Shown here piece by piece: positions 43,835 through 53,025 of a stretch of 64,000 nt of DNA. This DNA is from Actinospineispora spinosispora DSM 44797 (GTDB taxonomy: Bacteria > Actinomycetota > Actinomycetes > Mycobacteriales > Pseudonocardiaceae), in the NCBI RefSeq assembly GCF_000429025.1, contig NZ_AUBB01000024.1, positions 124,001 to 188,000 of the forward strand, in the 5' to 3' direction. Position 1 is the stretch's first letter. Each line of letters starts with the position of its first letter. The position numbers and the translations under genes are program-made. A model generated the notes under the pieces. The model was not told the DNA's origin, ran no database searches, and saw nothing but the letters and a program-made list of their open reading frames with translations.

Positions 43835-44303
43835 TGTTTGCTGGGGCTTACACACCGGCTTCTACCAGCGACTATGGTTCACTCTGGCCCGCACCACGAG
43901 CCACGTTCGCTACCGCTGGCTGCAGTTCGCACCACGATCTGCACCACGGGATCGTGGGCTGTCACACCAACAGTCGCGCTGGGCGATCGCCAACTTGGCA
44001 GCCGACTCAGGCCGCCGATGTACGACCGGACTTGGAAACGAAATTCCAGGTAGGAAATCCAACTTCTCTCGAATCTGGGAGTAACGGGCTAGCTGTGTAC
44101 ATCCGGAGCCTGCCATGGAATTTTGAATCCATCTGCTCTAGACAAGCTCGCATCGCCCGATCGGCCATCGTACATGACTACGTCCCTCACGCGGCGACCG
44201 CTGAATGTTCGATTGAACGCCAGTACACGGGCTGGTCAGATGTGCGCAAAAAGAACTGGAGAGTGGAACGTTACATTCTCGGGAAGCGGCATTCCTGGAG
44301 TAC
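43835..44303. repeat. Left-end non-coding arm with GCACCAC direct repeats
   Basis: No gene is seen here. GCACCACGA occurs at 43891 and 43929, and GCACCACGG at 43941, the last two 12 bp apart. The same doublet spacing occurs at the other end (58865 and 58877). These are probable arm-type integrase or excisionase sites, 57-115 bp inside the core. Confidence 0.5.
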
Positions 44304-46040
44304 CTACTGGAATGAGAAGCCAAATAGTCCGCCGTCTTCATGCCAGTCGGTCAACTGAGGCGGAATAACGGAGTTTCCAGCATCGAAGCCCTGATCTATG
44401 GCTTTCGTGAGATCATCCGAATTCATTGTCACGATGTACTGAATTCGCTCGCTCTCGCTTATTTCCTGAGCCAACTGGAGGGCGCGCGTGACTTGGCGCT
44501 CATCGACTCCATCAAATAGATGACTGTCATGAACCAAGAAGTCGGGCCCACGTCCAGATCTATGTGCGATAACAGCTACCGTAAGATCAAAGCAGAAGAT
44601 CACCATATTGCCGATCCCGCGGCTCTCTTGACTGTCGATGTGTGGTGTTATCTTTAGTTGAGTCGCAGTCGGATCAAATTCCAGGTATGCAGCACGGCCA
44701 TCGCCGTAGAGCCGCTCGGCATATTTGAGGAAGAGTAGAGTACATTCCGTGACTAGCCGATCACGTTCCCTGATATCGGCACGCATCTCCGACTCAAGCT
44801 GGTTCCGCTCGGCAGCAATCTCAGCCCTACTGGCTTCTAGCGACTGCGCCGCCTCGTAGCGATAGCGCAGGGCGCTTAGCGACGCCCGCTCCTGCGAGAG
44901 CAGCTCTTGTAGAGTTGTCAGGGCATCAAGCGCGCCGCCATCGCTCAACGTCTGGAGAAGGCGAGCCTGCTCCTCTCCTAAGGATTCTCGCTGGGCCTGA
45001 CGGGCACTTATTCGACTACGTGTGGCACGGATTTCGTCTTCTAGGTAAGAGCGTCTATTTTGTACTATCGCCCGATGAAAATCGGACACATCTTCGAATT
45101 GCTGTCGTACCGATGATCCTAGCGTCAGGCCGAGGTCTTCGTATACGTCGAATAGGTATCCGGTGTCCGGTTCCACAGACTCAGCAGTAGCGGCCTCTAG
45201 ATCTTGAAGATTTCGACGGTCAGCTAGGTCTTGCATTCTAAGTTCTCTAATATGACGATCAACCTCGTCTGCCTGCTGCTGCAGCCTTTCGTATTCGGGG
45301 ACGATTTGAAATGAAGAGACTTGTCGCTCCAAGTCTTGGACTCGCTTGTCGGTTACAGTGATCTGACCGCGTAGTTCAGACGATCGCCCTACTATGCGTC
45401 CCCACACGGGGTCCCTTGTAGCTGCTATCAGTTTACGGCGAACTGACTCGCGCGCTGCCAGATCTCGGTAACGAAGCGCGAGACTGTAATCGAGACCTAG
45501 GAGGTATGCTACATTCGCCGAGGCTTCCGCCAAAGACTGCTGCGGGTGTATTCTGACTGCATCGTTGAAGGCATGACCGCTTATGCGGCGCATGTATAGG
45601 GACAACATTGCGCGACCGCTAATTCCCTCGATTCCCGAGCGCAGGCCGAATAGCTGCTGCTCTAGGAGTCGCTGCCATTCGGTGGAGGTGACGGAGCCTG
45701 GTGCAGGAAAGAGGTGATCTAATTGCGAGATATCTGGCTCAAGTGAGATTCTGTTAGCCTCAGCAGGGCACCTTTCGACCCATAGGCCGTCGTCTACTGG
45801 AGGCCAGTCAAGATGAAGGTGGAAGACATTTTCACGCAGCGAGGGCTTGGATAATACGGTTCCATCAGCTCGAGCGCCGAGCATGAAGTGAAGTAGTTCT
45901 ATAATGCTCGATTTCCCCGAGCCGTTGCGGGTATCTGTCTCAGTCGAATGTATTGCTTTATCGGCCACTACAATATTTAGGCCGTCTCTGAAGCTGATCG
46001 TCTTGAATCGCTCGTCGTCGGATCCTAACTCTCTAAGCAC
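44304..46040 (-). CDS. ABC-3C conflict system ATPase (DUF2326, SMC-like)
   Basis: A 578-residue ABC/SMC-type ATPase. Walker A is RNGSGKSSIIELLHFMLGA near residue 40. A central coiled-coil region spans about 210-440, and the C-terminal half-domain has a Walker B-like segment in DFLVHDSHLFDGVDERQV. DUF2326 ATPases are the motor of ABC three-component systems, predicted to sense invading nucleic acid and switch on an effector. It is the last gene of a minus-strand three-gene operon and overlaps the middle component. Base composition is AT-richer than the chromosome. Confidence 0.82.
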   Translation of the reverse strand: MLRELGSDDERFKTISFRDGLNIVVADKAIHSTETDTRNGSGKSSIIELLHFMLGARADGTVLSKPSLRENVFHLHLDWPPVDDGLWVERCPAEANRISLEPDISQLDHLFPAPGSVTSTEWQRLLEQQLFGLRSGIEGISGRAMLSLYMRRISGHAFNDAVRIHPQQSLAEASANVAYLLGLDYSLALRYRDLAARESVRRKLIAATRDPVWGRIVGRSSELRGQITVTDKRVQDLERQVSSFQIVPEYERLQQQADEVDRHIRELRMQDLADRRNLQDLEAATAESVEPDTGYLFDVYEDLGLTLGSSVRQQFEDVSDFHRAIVQNRRSYLEDEIRATRSRISARQAQRESLGEEQARLLQTLSDGGALDALTTLQELLSQERASLSALRYRYEAAQSLEASRAEIAAERNQLESEMRADIRERDRLVTECTLLFLKYAERLYGDGRAAYLEFDPTATQLKITPHIDSQESRGIGNMVIFCFDLTVAVIAHRSGRGPDFLVHDSHLFDGVDERQVTRALQLAQEISESERIQYIVTMNSDDLTKAIDQGFDAGNSVIPPQLTDWHEDGGLFGFSFQ

Positions 46041-46284
46041 TTCGATTCACCCGGACTAGTAGGTCATTTTGCATCTCAAGAAGCCCGATTGCGTAGAGGA
46101 CGTCGAGCGACAGAGCAAACCACCAGAACGGCAACGTGGATCGATGGCTATGTTCATCTCGCCAGGCTTTTAGCCGCAGCCAAGCTTGGCTAACAGTCAA
46201 GGGTTCATCTAGGATCGACAGGACCTGTGCACCGACGGCTAGAAGCGAACGTTGCGGCGGGATTCCCTTCGTGGGGAGTATCAT
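46033..46284 (-). CDS. ABC-3C middle component (MC6-like)
   Basis: An 83-residue protein of the small middle-component type. It begins MILPTKGIPPQRSLLAVGAQ and continues with a winged-helix-like pattern (LTVSQAWLRLKAWRD ... WFALSLDVLYAIGLLEM). The start at 46284 overlaps the upstream stop (ATGA), with AGGAG immediately before; a longer form from 46308 is possible. Middle components link the ATPase to the effector. The resemblance to MC6 is from memory of the family pattern. Confidence 0.75.
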   Translation of the reverse strand: MILPTKGIPPQRSLLAVGAQVLSILDEPLTVSQAWLRLKAWRDEHSHRSTLPFWWFALSLDVLYAIGLLEMQNDLLVRVNRSA

Positions 46285-47174
46285 CTCCTGGCCCCGCTGA
46301 TTGACCATCCTGCAGGCGGGTTTTCAAAAATGTCGCAACTTTCAAAAAAGTATGCAAGTATCGCTGAAGCTGCTCTCCTTTTTGGGTACGATGCGGAAGC
46401 ATTACCAAGTATGTACTGCTCCAAGTTGTGCAGAATTTGCTCAGGGTCTGCGGTTTTCTCTCGTATCGACATGTACTCTGCATGGAATGCCAGCGCTACT
46501 TCGTCTCTTTCGGTAATGTCATCGCGCAGTTGGTAGTACTGGTCTATTTCTCGGGTTTGGACCATCGCTTTTCGCAGTTCGTCTTTGGTGTCGGCGCAAA
46601 ATTCGTTGAAGTCGAGTTTGTCGGCTGATGGTTGCACGATTGACTGCTGAGGGGAATGTGGCCGTTCGCGACTCAGGTGCTCTAGTAGCGGTATTACTTC
46701 ATCGAGCGAGACGCTGAAGACCATGTTGACGGGTATTTCATGCCCAAGGAGATCTTCGACCTGATCACGTCTGAGCTGGCACGCTTCGTCTCGAAACCTT
46801 CGCATTCCAAAATTCTCAAAAGCGAGGTGAGGATGGCGAGACCTGGCTGCACTGAGCTCGCTAGTGACAATGGGGTGCATGCCGCGCAGCTCGCTGTGCA
46901 CGAAAACGAAGACGTCGAACTCCTTGGCTCGTTTCGAAAGGGCGCCCGCTAGATCATCTTTAAGCTTCTTAATCACTTTGTATGCGCTGAATACTTCGGG
47001 TCCATAGCATGCGTACAACTTCCGGTTGACCAGGCTAAGCCCGTCGCTGGATAAATCTCCTAGACTCCCTGCGGTCCGGACGTCAGCGAAGTCTTTATAT
47101 CTAAGGCACATTAAGTCTTGGAAGAACTCTTCAAAACTTGGTCCGTGAAGCTCTGACAATTTCATTTTAACCAT
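46281..47174 (-). CDS. ABC-3C effector/CTD protein with nuclease-like N-terminus
   Basis: A 297-residue protein and the first gene of the operon. The N-terminus has FEEFFQDLMCLRYKDFADVR followed by GSLGDLSSDGLSL and LYACYGPE, the pattern of the restriction-endonuclease-like domain common in ABC-3C systems. The C-terminal part (about 205-297) is the helical ABC-3C domain. The ATG at 47174 is chosen because upstream codons have no ribosome site and unusual composition. It would cleave nucleic acid when the ATPase signals infection (prediction from the family). Confidence 0.75.
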   Translation of the reverse strand: MVKMKLSELHGPSFEEFFQDLMCLRYKDFADVRTAGSLGDLSSDGLSLVNRKLYACYGPEVFSAYKVIKKLKDDLAGALSKRAKEFDVFVFVHSELRGMHPIVTSELSAARSRHPHLAFENFGMRRFRDEACQLRRDQVEDLLGHEIPVNMVFSVSLDEVIPLLEHLSRERPHSPQQSIVQPSADKLDFNEFCADTKDELRKAMVQTREIDQYYQLRDDITERDEVALAFHAEYMSIREKTADPEQILHNLEQYILGNASASYPKRRAASAILAYFFESCDIFENPPAGWSISGARR

Positions 47175-47466
47175 ATGTCTAACTGCGATTCTCGAATGAA
47201 AGTCGAGTGTCACGTTTCGCTCCCGGCTGTGATCATTCAATTGCAGTCTGTCGCCAACTGTAGCGCATGTCGCCGTGGTTTGTATCGCCCTGCATCGGTC
47301 GGATATGTAGTTGTTGTGGCAGCTTGCAGCAAGCTGCCCACATGTATGCCTAACGTCGGAGTACACGCACGGGTACGCGTTGAGCTTCGACTAGGCGAGT
47401 GCGCAGGCAGCTGTTCTCCGTCTGGAGCGTGTTTCGTGACGATTTTCGTGCCTCTAGGGTACGGGG

Positions 47467-48018
47467 ATGGTGGACGAGCGGGGTGCGTGGCGGACGTTCG
47501 GCGAGCGGTTGGTCTATGACAATCGGTGGGTGAAGCTCGGGCTGGTGGATGTCGAGGCGCCCAATGGTGAGCGGTTCGACTACCACGTGGTTCACCTGGA
47601 TCGGATCGCCATCGCGCTGATCGTCAATGATCAGGATGAGGCGCTCATGCTGTGGCGCTATCGGTTCCCGACCGAGCAGTGGGGCTACGAGCTGCTGGGC
47701 GGGCTGGTTGAGGAGGGCGAGGCGCCGGCTGCGACCGCCGCCAGGGAGGCTGCCGAGGAAAGCGGCTGGGAGCCGATCGGAGAGCCAGAGGAGCTGATCA
47801 GTTTCGAGCCCTTGCCGGGGCAGCTCACGGCTAGGGTGGATGTGTATCTGTGGCGCGGTGCGCAGCACATCGGCGACCCCACAGACACGGAGGAAGTTGG
47901 CCGGGTCGAGTGGGTGCCGTTGTCTCGCGTGCCTGAGCTGGCGCAGCGTGGCGAGTTGCTGGGTGCCGGGGCGTTGGTCCCGTTGCTGTATTACCTGGCC
48001 TCACGCAGCGCCAGGTAG
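47467..48018 (+). CDS. Nudix hydrolase, Pif-like
   Basis: A 183-residue Nudix protein with an intact box, GGLVEEGE then REAAEESGW (GX5EX7REUXEEXGU), similar to ADP-ribose pyrophosphatases. In pSAM2 the Nudix protein Pif gives immunity against redundant transfer of the same element; a Nudix gene in this position beside the regulator genes suggests the same role. It is divergent from the ABC-3C operon and overlaps the end of the convergent regulator by 18 bp. General housekeeping activity cannot be excluded. Confidence 0.85.
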   Translation: MVDERGAWRTFGERLVYDNRWVKLGLVDVEAPNGERFDYHVVHLDRIAIALIVNDQDEALMLWRYRFPTEQWGYELLGGLVEEGEAPAATAAREAAEESGWEPIGEPEELISFEPLPGQLTARVDVYLWRGAQHIGDPTDTEEVGRVEWVPLSRVPELAQRGELLGAGALVPLLYYLASRSAR

Positions 48019-49125
48019 TACGAGCTGACCGAGCCTGTGCAGTTGGCGATCCGACTTGATCTGCATGGCCAGGTGGCGGGCGTCGCGCGCGTAGGTGCTG
48101 GCGGCGTCTCGGTTGCCGGTGGCGGCGTGGGAGTAGGCGAGGTCCACAAGCAGACCGGCGCGAGCGCGGACGAAGTCGGCAGGCATGCGCTCGAGTGCGT
48201 GTGCGAGGTGTTCGATTGCGTCGGGGTCGCCGAGTCTGGCGAGGGCGTTGCCGTGCCAGCGTTGTAGGTGGCCGTCGCCGAGGAACAGGAACGGTAGACG
48301 CGGGTCCACCGGGTCAGCCGGTAGCTGTTGGTTGGCGGCATCGAACGCACGGCGTGCGCCGTCGGCGGCGCCGTTGATGGCGAGGACTTCTCCGTGGGCG
48401 GCGGCGAGCCAGGCCCGGATTAGCGGTGACTCGCGGTCGGCCAGGGTGCGGGCGTGGCTGATGTGTTCGGCTGCCAGGGCGGTCTCTCCGATGTCGATCA
48501 GGATGTAGGCCTGTTGCGCGGTGGCGTGCGCGAGGAGCGCGGTCGATCCGGCTTCACGAGCCGCGTGTTTGGCGCGTTCGTGATGCTGCCACGCCTGGTT
48601 GTGCGCGTTGCGATCCAGCGATAGCCACCCGGCTAGGGCGGAGGCCTCGCAGAGCACCCCGGCGAGTTCTGCGCGGTAGCCCTCACCAACGGTGTTGGTG
48701 AGTAGGGCGGTGACCTGGTCGATGTGGTGGCGGAGCTGTTCGAGTTGGGTGAGGCCGCCGAACTGGCGGTCGACGCGGCGGGTGTGCTCGATCTGGCTGC
48801 GGAACACATCGATTGTGGCGGTGTCGATGGTGCGGGCGATGGCCAGGCGGGAGCGGAGTTCTTCGGCTTCGGAGTCGATGTGTTCGTCGGGGAAGCCGAG
48901 TTCGGCGTTGGTGCGCCCGTAGATCTCGCGGAATAGCTGCCGGTACTCCGGTAGGCCTACGCCTTCGTGGCCGTTCTCCCAGCGCGACAGCTTTGTCTTG
49001 AGGCTGGTCGCGGTCATGATCGGAATGCTGTGCTTTGCGGCCCTGGCGCCCAGGAGCGCGATGGTGTCGGCGGCGGAGTAGCCGAGCTGTTTACGGGTCG
49101 CTTGGAGCTTTGTCGCGTAAACCAT
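48001..49125 (-). CDS. XRE-type HTH regulator with TPR-like repeats
   Basis: A 374-residue regulator. The N-terminal helix-turn-helix spans about residues 1-60 (TATSLKTKLSRWENGHEGVG), and the rest is helical TPR-like repeats (HHERAKHAAREAG and so on), a layout typical of actinobacterial element regulators that sense a peptide or other ligand. It is related to the regulator at 55018 throughout the TPR part, so the element carries two paralogues. It probably controls transfer or excision genes. Confidence 0.85.
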   Translation of the reverse strand: MVYATKLQATRKQLGYSAADTIALLGARAAKHSIPIMTATSLKTKLSRWENGHEGVGLPEYRQLFREIYGRTNAELGFPDEHIDSEAEELRSRLAIARTIDTATIDVFRSQIEHTRRVDRQFGGLTQLEQLRHHIDQVTALLTNTVGEGYRAELAGVLCEASALAGWLSLDRNAHNQAWQHHERAKHAAREAGSTALLAHATAQQAYILIDIGETALAAEHISHARTLADRESPLIRAWLAAAHGEVLAINGAADGARRAFDAANQQLPADPVDPRLPFLFLGDGHLQRWHGNALARLGDPDAIEHLAHALERMPADFVRARAGLLVDLAYSHAATGNRDAASTYARDARHLAMQIKSDRQLHRLGQLVLPGAA

Positions 49126-49182
49126 CGCTGCCTCTCCAATACGGCCTCTGACCTGCGCGGTTAATACCGGTTATCACCGTCT

Positions 49183-49213
49183 GAGTTATCCGCTGCCAAC
49201 TATTTAATAACTC
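49183..49213. promoter_or_regulatory. Inverted repeat GAGTTAT-N17-ATAACTC before the TPR regulator
   Basis: Perfect 7-bp arms in an AT-rich patch about 58 bp upstream of the regulator start at 49125. Likely promoter/operator region of that gene. Confidence 0.4.
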
Positions 49214-49280
49214 TGCCGAGTTGTTTCCTTGTGTCATGACAGCAGAGCGGAACGAAATGCGGGCGGCGAGGCGGGACGGC

Positions 49281-49652
49281 TCATTCATTGATGTCGCCCT
49301 TCGCCAGATAGGCGTGCACCTCGTCGAGTCGATCCTCGATAGAGCGCAGCCGCGACTGGATCGCGGCGAGCTGGCCGGCGATCTCGTCGGCGGCCAGCGG
49401 AGTGGCCTCGGAACGGGCTGGGGGCTGCTCGCCGGACAGGATGGCATGCAGGTGGCGGGGGTGCCAGCCCAGCGCGGTCGACAGAGCTTCGAGGGTGCGG
49501 GCGCTGCGTCGGCGTTGGGCGGTGTTGTGCTGCAACTCGCGCACGATGGCCTGGGACACGTGGGCGCGTTCAGCCAAGTCGCGTTGCAATATGCCCAGCT
49601 CGACCATTCGCTGGTCGATTGCCGCCGCGACCGCCGCCCATTGCTCGGACAC
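49281..49652 (-). CDS. Small XRE-family repressor-like protein
   Basis: A 123-residue protein with a clear helix-turn-helix (QRDLAERAHVSQAIVRELQHN) and a C-terminal helical segment (AIQSRLRSIEDRLDEVHAYL) that could dimerise. GTG at 49652 follows AGAGGA; the longer frame would cover the palindrome in the control region. It is divergent from the excisionase-whiB-traB operon, the classic position of a repressor of conjugation genes, comparable in role (not homology) to KorSA in pSAM2. Confidence 0.75.
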   Translation of the reverse strand: MSEQWAAVAAAIDQRMVELGILQRDLAERAHVSQAIVRELQHNTAQRRRSARTLEALSTALGWHPRHLHAILSGEQPPARSEATPLAADEIAGQLAAIQSRLRSIEDRLDEVHAYLAKGDINE

Positions 49653-49754
49653 CCATTCCTCTTTCTCCGCGCTCCGCCTGCTGACGTTCGACAGTAACGG
49701 CAGTCCCTGACCGGCCGGGGCCGAATCGCGTATTCGCGCTCGAACCAACTCATC

Positions 49755-49774
49755 GAGAGCTGATATCAGCTCTC
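49755..49774. promoter_or_regulatory. Perfect 20-bp palindrome GAGAGCTGATATCAGCTCTC
   Basis: It lies in the divergent gap between the XRE repressor (49652) and the excisionase operon (49801). No spacer is needed for perfect symmetry. CTGAAAT repeats follow at 49781, 49796 and 49811, and CTGAAATCAG recurs at 54924 before the other regulator. Confidence 0.65.
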
Positions 49775-49800
49775 CAATCGCTGAAATCACTTCTTCTGAA

Positions 49801-50112
49801 ATGGACTTCACTGAAATGACTACGCACGACACGTCGATCGACCGGCCCGCCGAGAGGCGAGCGAACTTCTACACCGTCGCGGAGGTGGCCCGGCTGTTGA
49901 GGGTCGACGCGGCGACGATCTACCGGGCCATCCGGGAAGACGCCTTCCCCGCTGTTCGGGTCCGCTCCCGCTATGTCATTCCGGCCGCCGCGGTGGAGCA
50001 GCTCGCCGAATTGGCTACCGCGTCCGGCGGCTGTGTCGACGTGGCCGCGATCGCGGCTGAGCGTCGGACCGCTCGTGAGGTCGCTCGCCTGACCAACGGA
50101 GGCCAGCGATGA
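49801..50112 (+). CDS. xis: Excisionase-like helix-turn-helix protein
   Basis: A protein of about 103 residues with a MerR/excisionase-type winged helix (YTVAEVARLLRVDAATIYRAI then VRSRYVIPAAAVEQL), the fold of AICE Xis proteins that assist Int in excision. The C-terminal 35 residues are extra. ATG 49816 is an alternative start. It opens a four-gene operon with whiB, a membrane protein and the translocase, overlapping whiB by four bases. It lies 7.5 kb from int, while in most AICEs they are adjacent. Confidence 0.75.
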   Translation: MDFTEMTTHDTSIDRPAERRANFYTVAEVARLLRVDAATIYRAIREDAFPAVRVRSRYVIPAAAVEQLAELATASGGCVDVAAIAAERRTAREVARLTNGGQR

Positions 50113-50483
50113 GCGCGCAGCGCAAGAGCTTCGAGGAGATGGCGGCTGGGCTGGACGAGTTGGCCATGGTGCCCACAGAGGTGCTTGCCGACTGGGTGAC
50201 CGCTCGGGGGAAGTGTCTGTGGGAGACCACGTTCGGCGAGCCGCCGGAGTGGACGTGTGAGGCCGACGCTGATCGGGAGCTGGCGCACCGGTTGTGCTCG
50301 GGCTGCCCGGTCCGTGGGGAGTGCCTGGAGTTCGAACTGCGTATCGCCGGTGAACGGACCCTCGGTGTGTGGGGCGGACTCAACACCGATGACCGGTTGG
50401 CCCTGCACAAGGTGTGGGCGTCGCGCCGCCGCGACGAGGTCGCCGAGCTGCCCGAAGACGACGAGGAAGGAGAACGGTCGTGA
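50109..50483 (+). CDS. WhiB-family iron-sulfur regulator
   Basis: A 124-residue WhiB protein. The cluster-binding cysteines are in KCLWETTF, EWTCEADA and LCSGCPVRGEC, followed by the GVWGG turn and a basic tail segment. WhiB proteins sense redox or nitric oxide and act with sigma factors; copies on conjugative elements and phages are known. It overlaps genes on both sides in the transfer operon, so element activity may respond to host redox state. Confidence 0.9.
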   Translation: MSAQRKSFEEMAAGLDELAMVPTEVLADWVTARGKCLWETTFGEPPEWTCEADADRELAHRLCSGCPVRGECLEFELRIAGERTLGVWGGLNTDDRLALHKVWASRRRDEVAELPEDDEEGERS

Positions 50484-50806
50484 GCGGCGTCGAGTTGTTC
50501 CTCGGTGGTGTCGCCGCGCTGGCCGCGTCGTGGCTGGTCGTGAAAGCCAAGATCAGCGCACACCGTGCCCGGACGGCGGCTGAGATCGCCCAGGTGGGCA
50601 CGAGCCCGGTCTCACTATTGGGGCGAGTGATCGTCACGGCCCTGGTCATCGTCGGTGTCCAGTGGTTCGTGATCACCCACCCCGGCAACAAGACACTGCT
50701 GCTGGTGGTGCTCGCGTTTCCGGCGTTGGTGACGGCATTCACGCTGGTCAAAGCGTTGACAATCACGCAGGTTCGGCCGTCTCGGAGTCGAGGTGGTCGG
50801 CGATGA
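50480..50806 (+). CDS. Small membrane protein of the transfer operon
   Basis: A 108-residue protein starting with GTG inside the whiB stop. It has about three hydrophobic segments (GVELFLGGVAALAASWLVV, VIVTALVIVGVQWFVI, LLLVVLAFPALVTAFTLV) and a short basic tail. No homologue is recognised; its place just before the translocase suggests a spreading or pore accessory role, as with Spd proteins of Streptomyces plasmids (inference). Confidence 0.7.
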   Translation: MSGVELFLGGVAALAASWLVVKAKISAHRARTAAEIAQVGTSPVSLLGRVIVTALVIVGVQWFVITHPGNKTLLLVVLAFPALVTAFTLVKALTITQVRPSRSRGGRR

Positions 50807-53013
50807 GTATGCCGCCGCAGGGCGGTTCGGTCGGTGGGCGCGGCGAGGACGCCGCGCCCACCGGGCGTGACCTGCCAGACGATGACGTGTTCGAGGCTGA
50901 AGTGCTCTCCGATGAGGAGAGCGCGGAGGTTGCCGCGCGATTCGCCAAGACCGGGGAGATCGAGAAGCGCGGGCCGGGTGAAGTAGCGCGCCGTGGGATG
51001 TTGACGGTTCGGCGCGCGGTGGGAGAAGCGTGGCGCTCCGATCAGGCTGCGCGGGTGCGGTCGGTGGTCGCGTATCGGTTGCGACAGGCGCCGCGTGACG
51101 TGGTCCGGTTGGTGTGGTTCGTGTTGCGCGGCCACGGCCGGTGGATCGGCAAGGCCTGGACCTATCTCACCTACGGAGATCTGCGAGCCGATGTTCGGGC
51201 GGCACGGTTGTCCGGGGACGCGGAAGCACGCCGGAAAGCGCAGGAGATGCTGCGCGCTGATTCTCACGCGCGGTGGGCTCGACTGGTCATGGCCGCTGAA
51301 CGGCTCGCAGCCGCGGCGGGCTCGGTGGCTGTGGTCGCGGGGGTGTTGTGGTTCCTGGATTCGGTGATGACTCGGGCGGAGATGTGGCCGTGGTTGGCCG
51401 GGCTGTACTCGATCTTGGCCACCACCGGAACGATCATTATGGCCACACTGCCGACCGTGGCCGCGACGTTGGCCGCGGGTTGGGTGGTGGCCGCGGCGTT
51501 CGAAGGACGCGACAGAACACCCGGTGCGGGGTGGCTGGTCCGTCCCGATCGTGATGACGCTGATTCGTGGATCGATGAACGGATGATCTCCCAGGCGTTG
51601 GCGCATCTGGGTATCTCGCCGCTGGACAAGTTCTTCAAAAACAGCGGCGAACTCGTCTACACCGTCCCCGCCCGGACCGACGGAAACGGAACATACGCCC
51701 AGGTCAGACTCCCGATGGGAGTGACTGCGGACATGGTCGCGGATCGGCGGGACCGGTTGGCGGCGAACCTGGGGCGGGCGAAGCTGGAGACCTGGCCCAC
51801 CGAGGGCGCCGAAGCCGGCCAACTCGATCTGTGGGTGGCAGACAAGGGCAAACTCGGCCACGGCGCCGGACCATGGCCGCTGTTGGCCGATGGTGCGGTT
51901 GATGTGTTCGCCGGGGTGCCGTGTGGCCGTTCGCAACGCGGGCAGGTGCTGGATGCGCCGATCATGGAACGCAACTACGTGATCGGTGGCATGCCCGGCC
52001 AAGGTAAGTCCACCTGGATTCGCACCCTCTGTCTGGGCTGCGTACTCGATCCGACCGTCGAGTTGAAGGTGTACGTGTTCGCCTCCAACCCGGACTTCGA
52101 CCCGTTCGAGCCTCGGCTGTCGGCCTACGTCAAGGGCGACGACGACGGCGCGATCGAGGCCGGGTTGGGTGAGTTGCGGTGGCTACGGGAAGAGGTCACC
52201 CGGCGCGGCAAGCTGCTGGAACGCCACGGCGCGGCCAAAGTCACCCGCGCGCTCGCCGCCCGTGTCAGGGGGCTGCATCCGATGGTCGTGGTGTTCGACG
52301 AAGCACACGAGATGTTCGAGCACTCCAAGTTCGGCGGTGAGGCCGGGCCGTTGGCGATCAAGGTGGTCAAGAAGGCCCGCAAATGCGGAATCGCCTTGAT
52401 CTTCGCTACCCAATCACCGACCGCGGCGTCGATCCCGAAGGATCTCACTCGCAACTGTTCCAACGGCGTCGCACTCGCGGTCGCCGATCAGGTCGCCAAC
52501 GACGGTCTGCTGGGCTCCGGCAAATACAGGGCCGGTATCCGGGCGACGGAGCTGCGCCCCGGAGAGGACCGGGGTACGGCAGTCACCACAGGGCTGACGG
52601 CGAACCGGTTCGAGTTGGTCAACGGGTTCTACATCCCGTTCGACGAAGAGCGCGACGATCTCACCCCGGTCATCACCCGAGCCATGGCGCTACTGGCCGA
52701 ACACGGCGGGCAGGTTCCGGCTAGCCAGAGCACCGACGCGCAGGACCAGTCCGAGGAAGCTGATCACCTCGGTGACATCCACCGAGTGATGCGCGGTGAG
52801 CCGCGCGTACGGACACAGATCGTGCTGCAAAGGCTCACCGAGCTGAACCCCGGCGAGTACGAGGACTGGACATTTCAGAACCTCGCCGCGGCGCTGGCCG
52901 TCTACGACATCGAGCCGGTCAAATCCCACGGCGTCAAGGTCGTTCGTGCCACCGACGTCACCGAGGCGCTCGCCGAACGTGACCAGGATGGAAGCGACGA
53001 AACGGGGAGGTAG
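50803..53013 (+). CDS. traB: FtsK/SpoIIIE-type DNA translocase (TraB/TraSA-like)
   Basis: A 736-residue motor that moves double-stranded DNA between mycelial cells. The N-terminus is acidic then basic; two membrane segments are at about 170-225 (SVAVVAGVLWFLDSV, TGTIIMATLPTVAATLAAGW). The ATPase domain has Walker A GGMPGQGKST, Walker B VVVFDEAHE and sensor-like FATQSPT. The C-terminal winged-helix-like region (about 660-720) should bind the clt sites. It is the last gene of the operon starting at 49801, and a repeat cluster follows immediately. Confidence 0.92.
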   Translation: MSMPPQGGSVGGRGEDAAPTGRDLPDDDVFEAEVLSDEESAEVAARFAKTGEIEKRGPGEVARRGMLTVRRAVGEAWRSDQAARVRSVVAYRLRQAPRDVVRLVWFVLRGHGRWIGKAWTYLTYGDLRADVRAARLSGDAEARRKAQEMLRADSHARWARLVMAAERLAAAAGSVAVVAGVLWFLDSVMTRAEMWPWLAGLYSILATTGTIIMATLPTVAATLAAGWVVAAAFEGRDRTPGAGWLVRPDRDDADSWIDERMISQALAHLGISPLDKFFKNSGELVYTVPARTDGNGTYAQVRLPMGVTADMVADRRDRLAANLGRAKLETWPTEGAEAGQLDLWVADKGKLGHGAGPWPLLADGAVDVFAGVPCGRSQRGQVLDAPIMERNYVIGGMPGQGKSTWIRTLCLGCVLDPTVELKVYVFASNPDFDPFEPRLSAYVKGDDDGAIEAGLGELRWLREEVTRRGKLLERHGAAKVTRALAARVRGLHPMVVVFDEAHEMFEHSKFGGEAGPLAIKVVKKARKCGIALIFATQSPTAASIPKDLTRNCSNGVALAVADQVANDGLLGSGKYRAGIRATELRPGEDRGTAVTTGLTANRFELVNGFYIPFDEERDDLTPVITRAMALLAEHGGQVPASQSTDAQDQSEEADHLGDIHRVMRGEPRVRTQIVLQRLTELNPGEYEDWTFQNLAAALAVYDIEPVKSHGVKVVRATDVTEALAERDQDGSDETGR

Positions 53014-53025
53014 CGGGGGAGGAAC

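Noticed and set aside
43443-44084. Open frame crossing the left att site
   Set aside because: It joins chromosome to the tRNA fragment and non-coding arm; no motif and no start signal.
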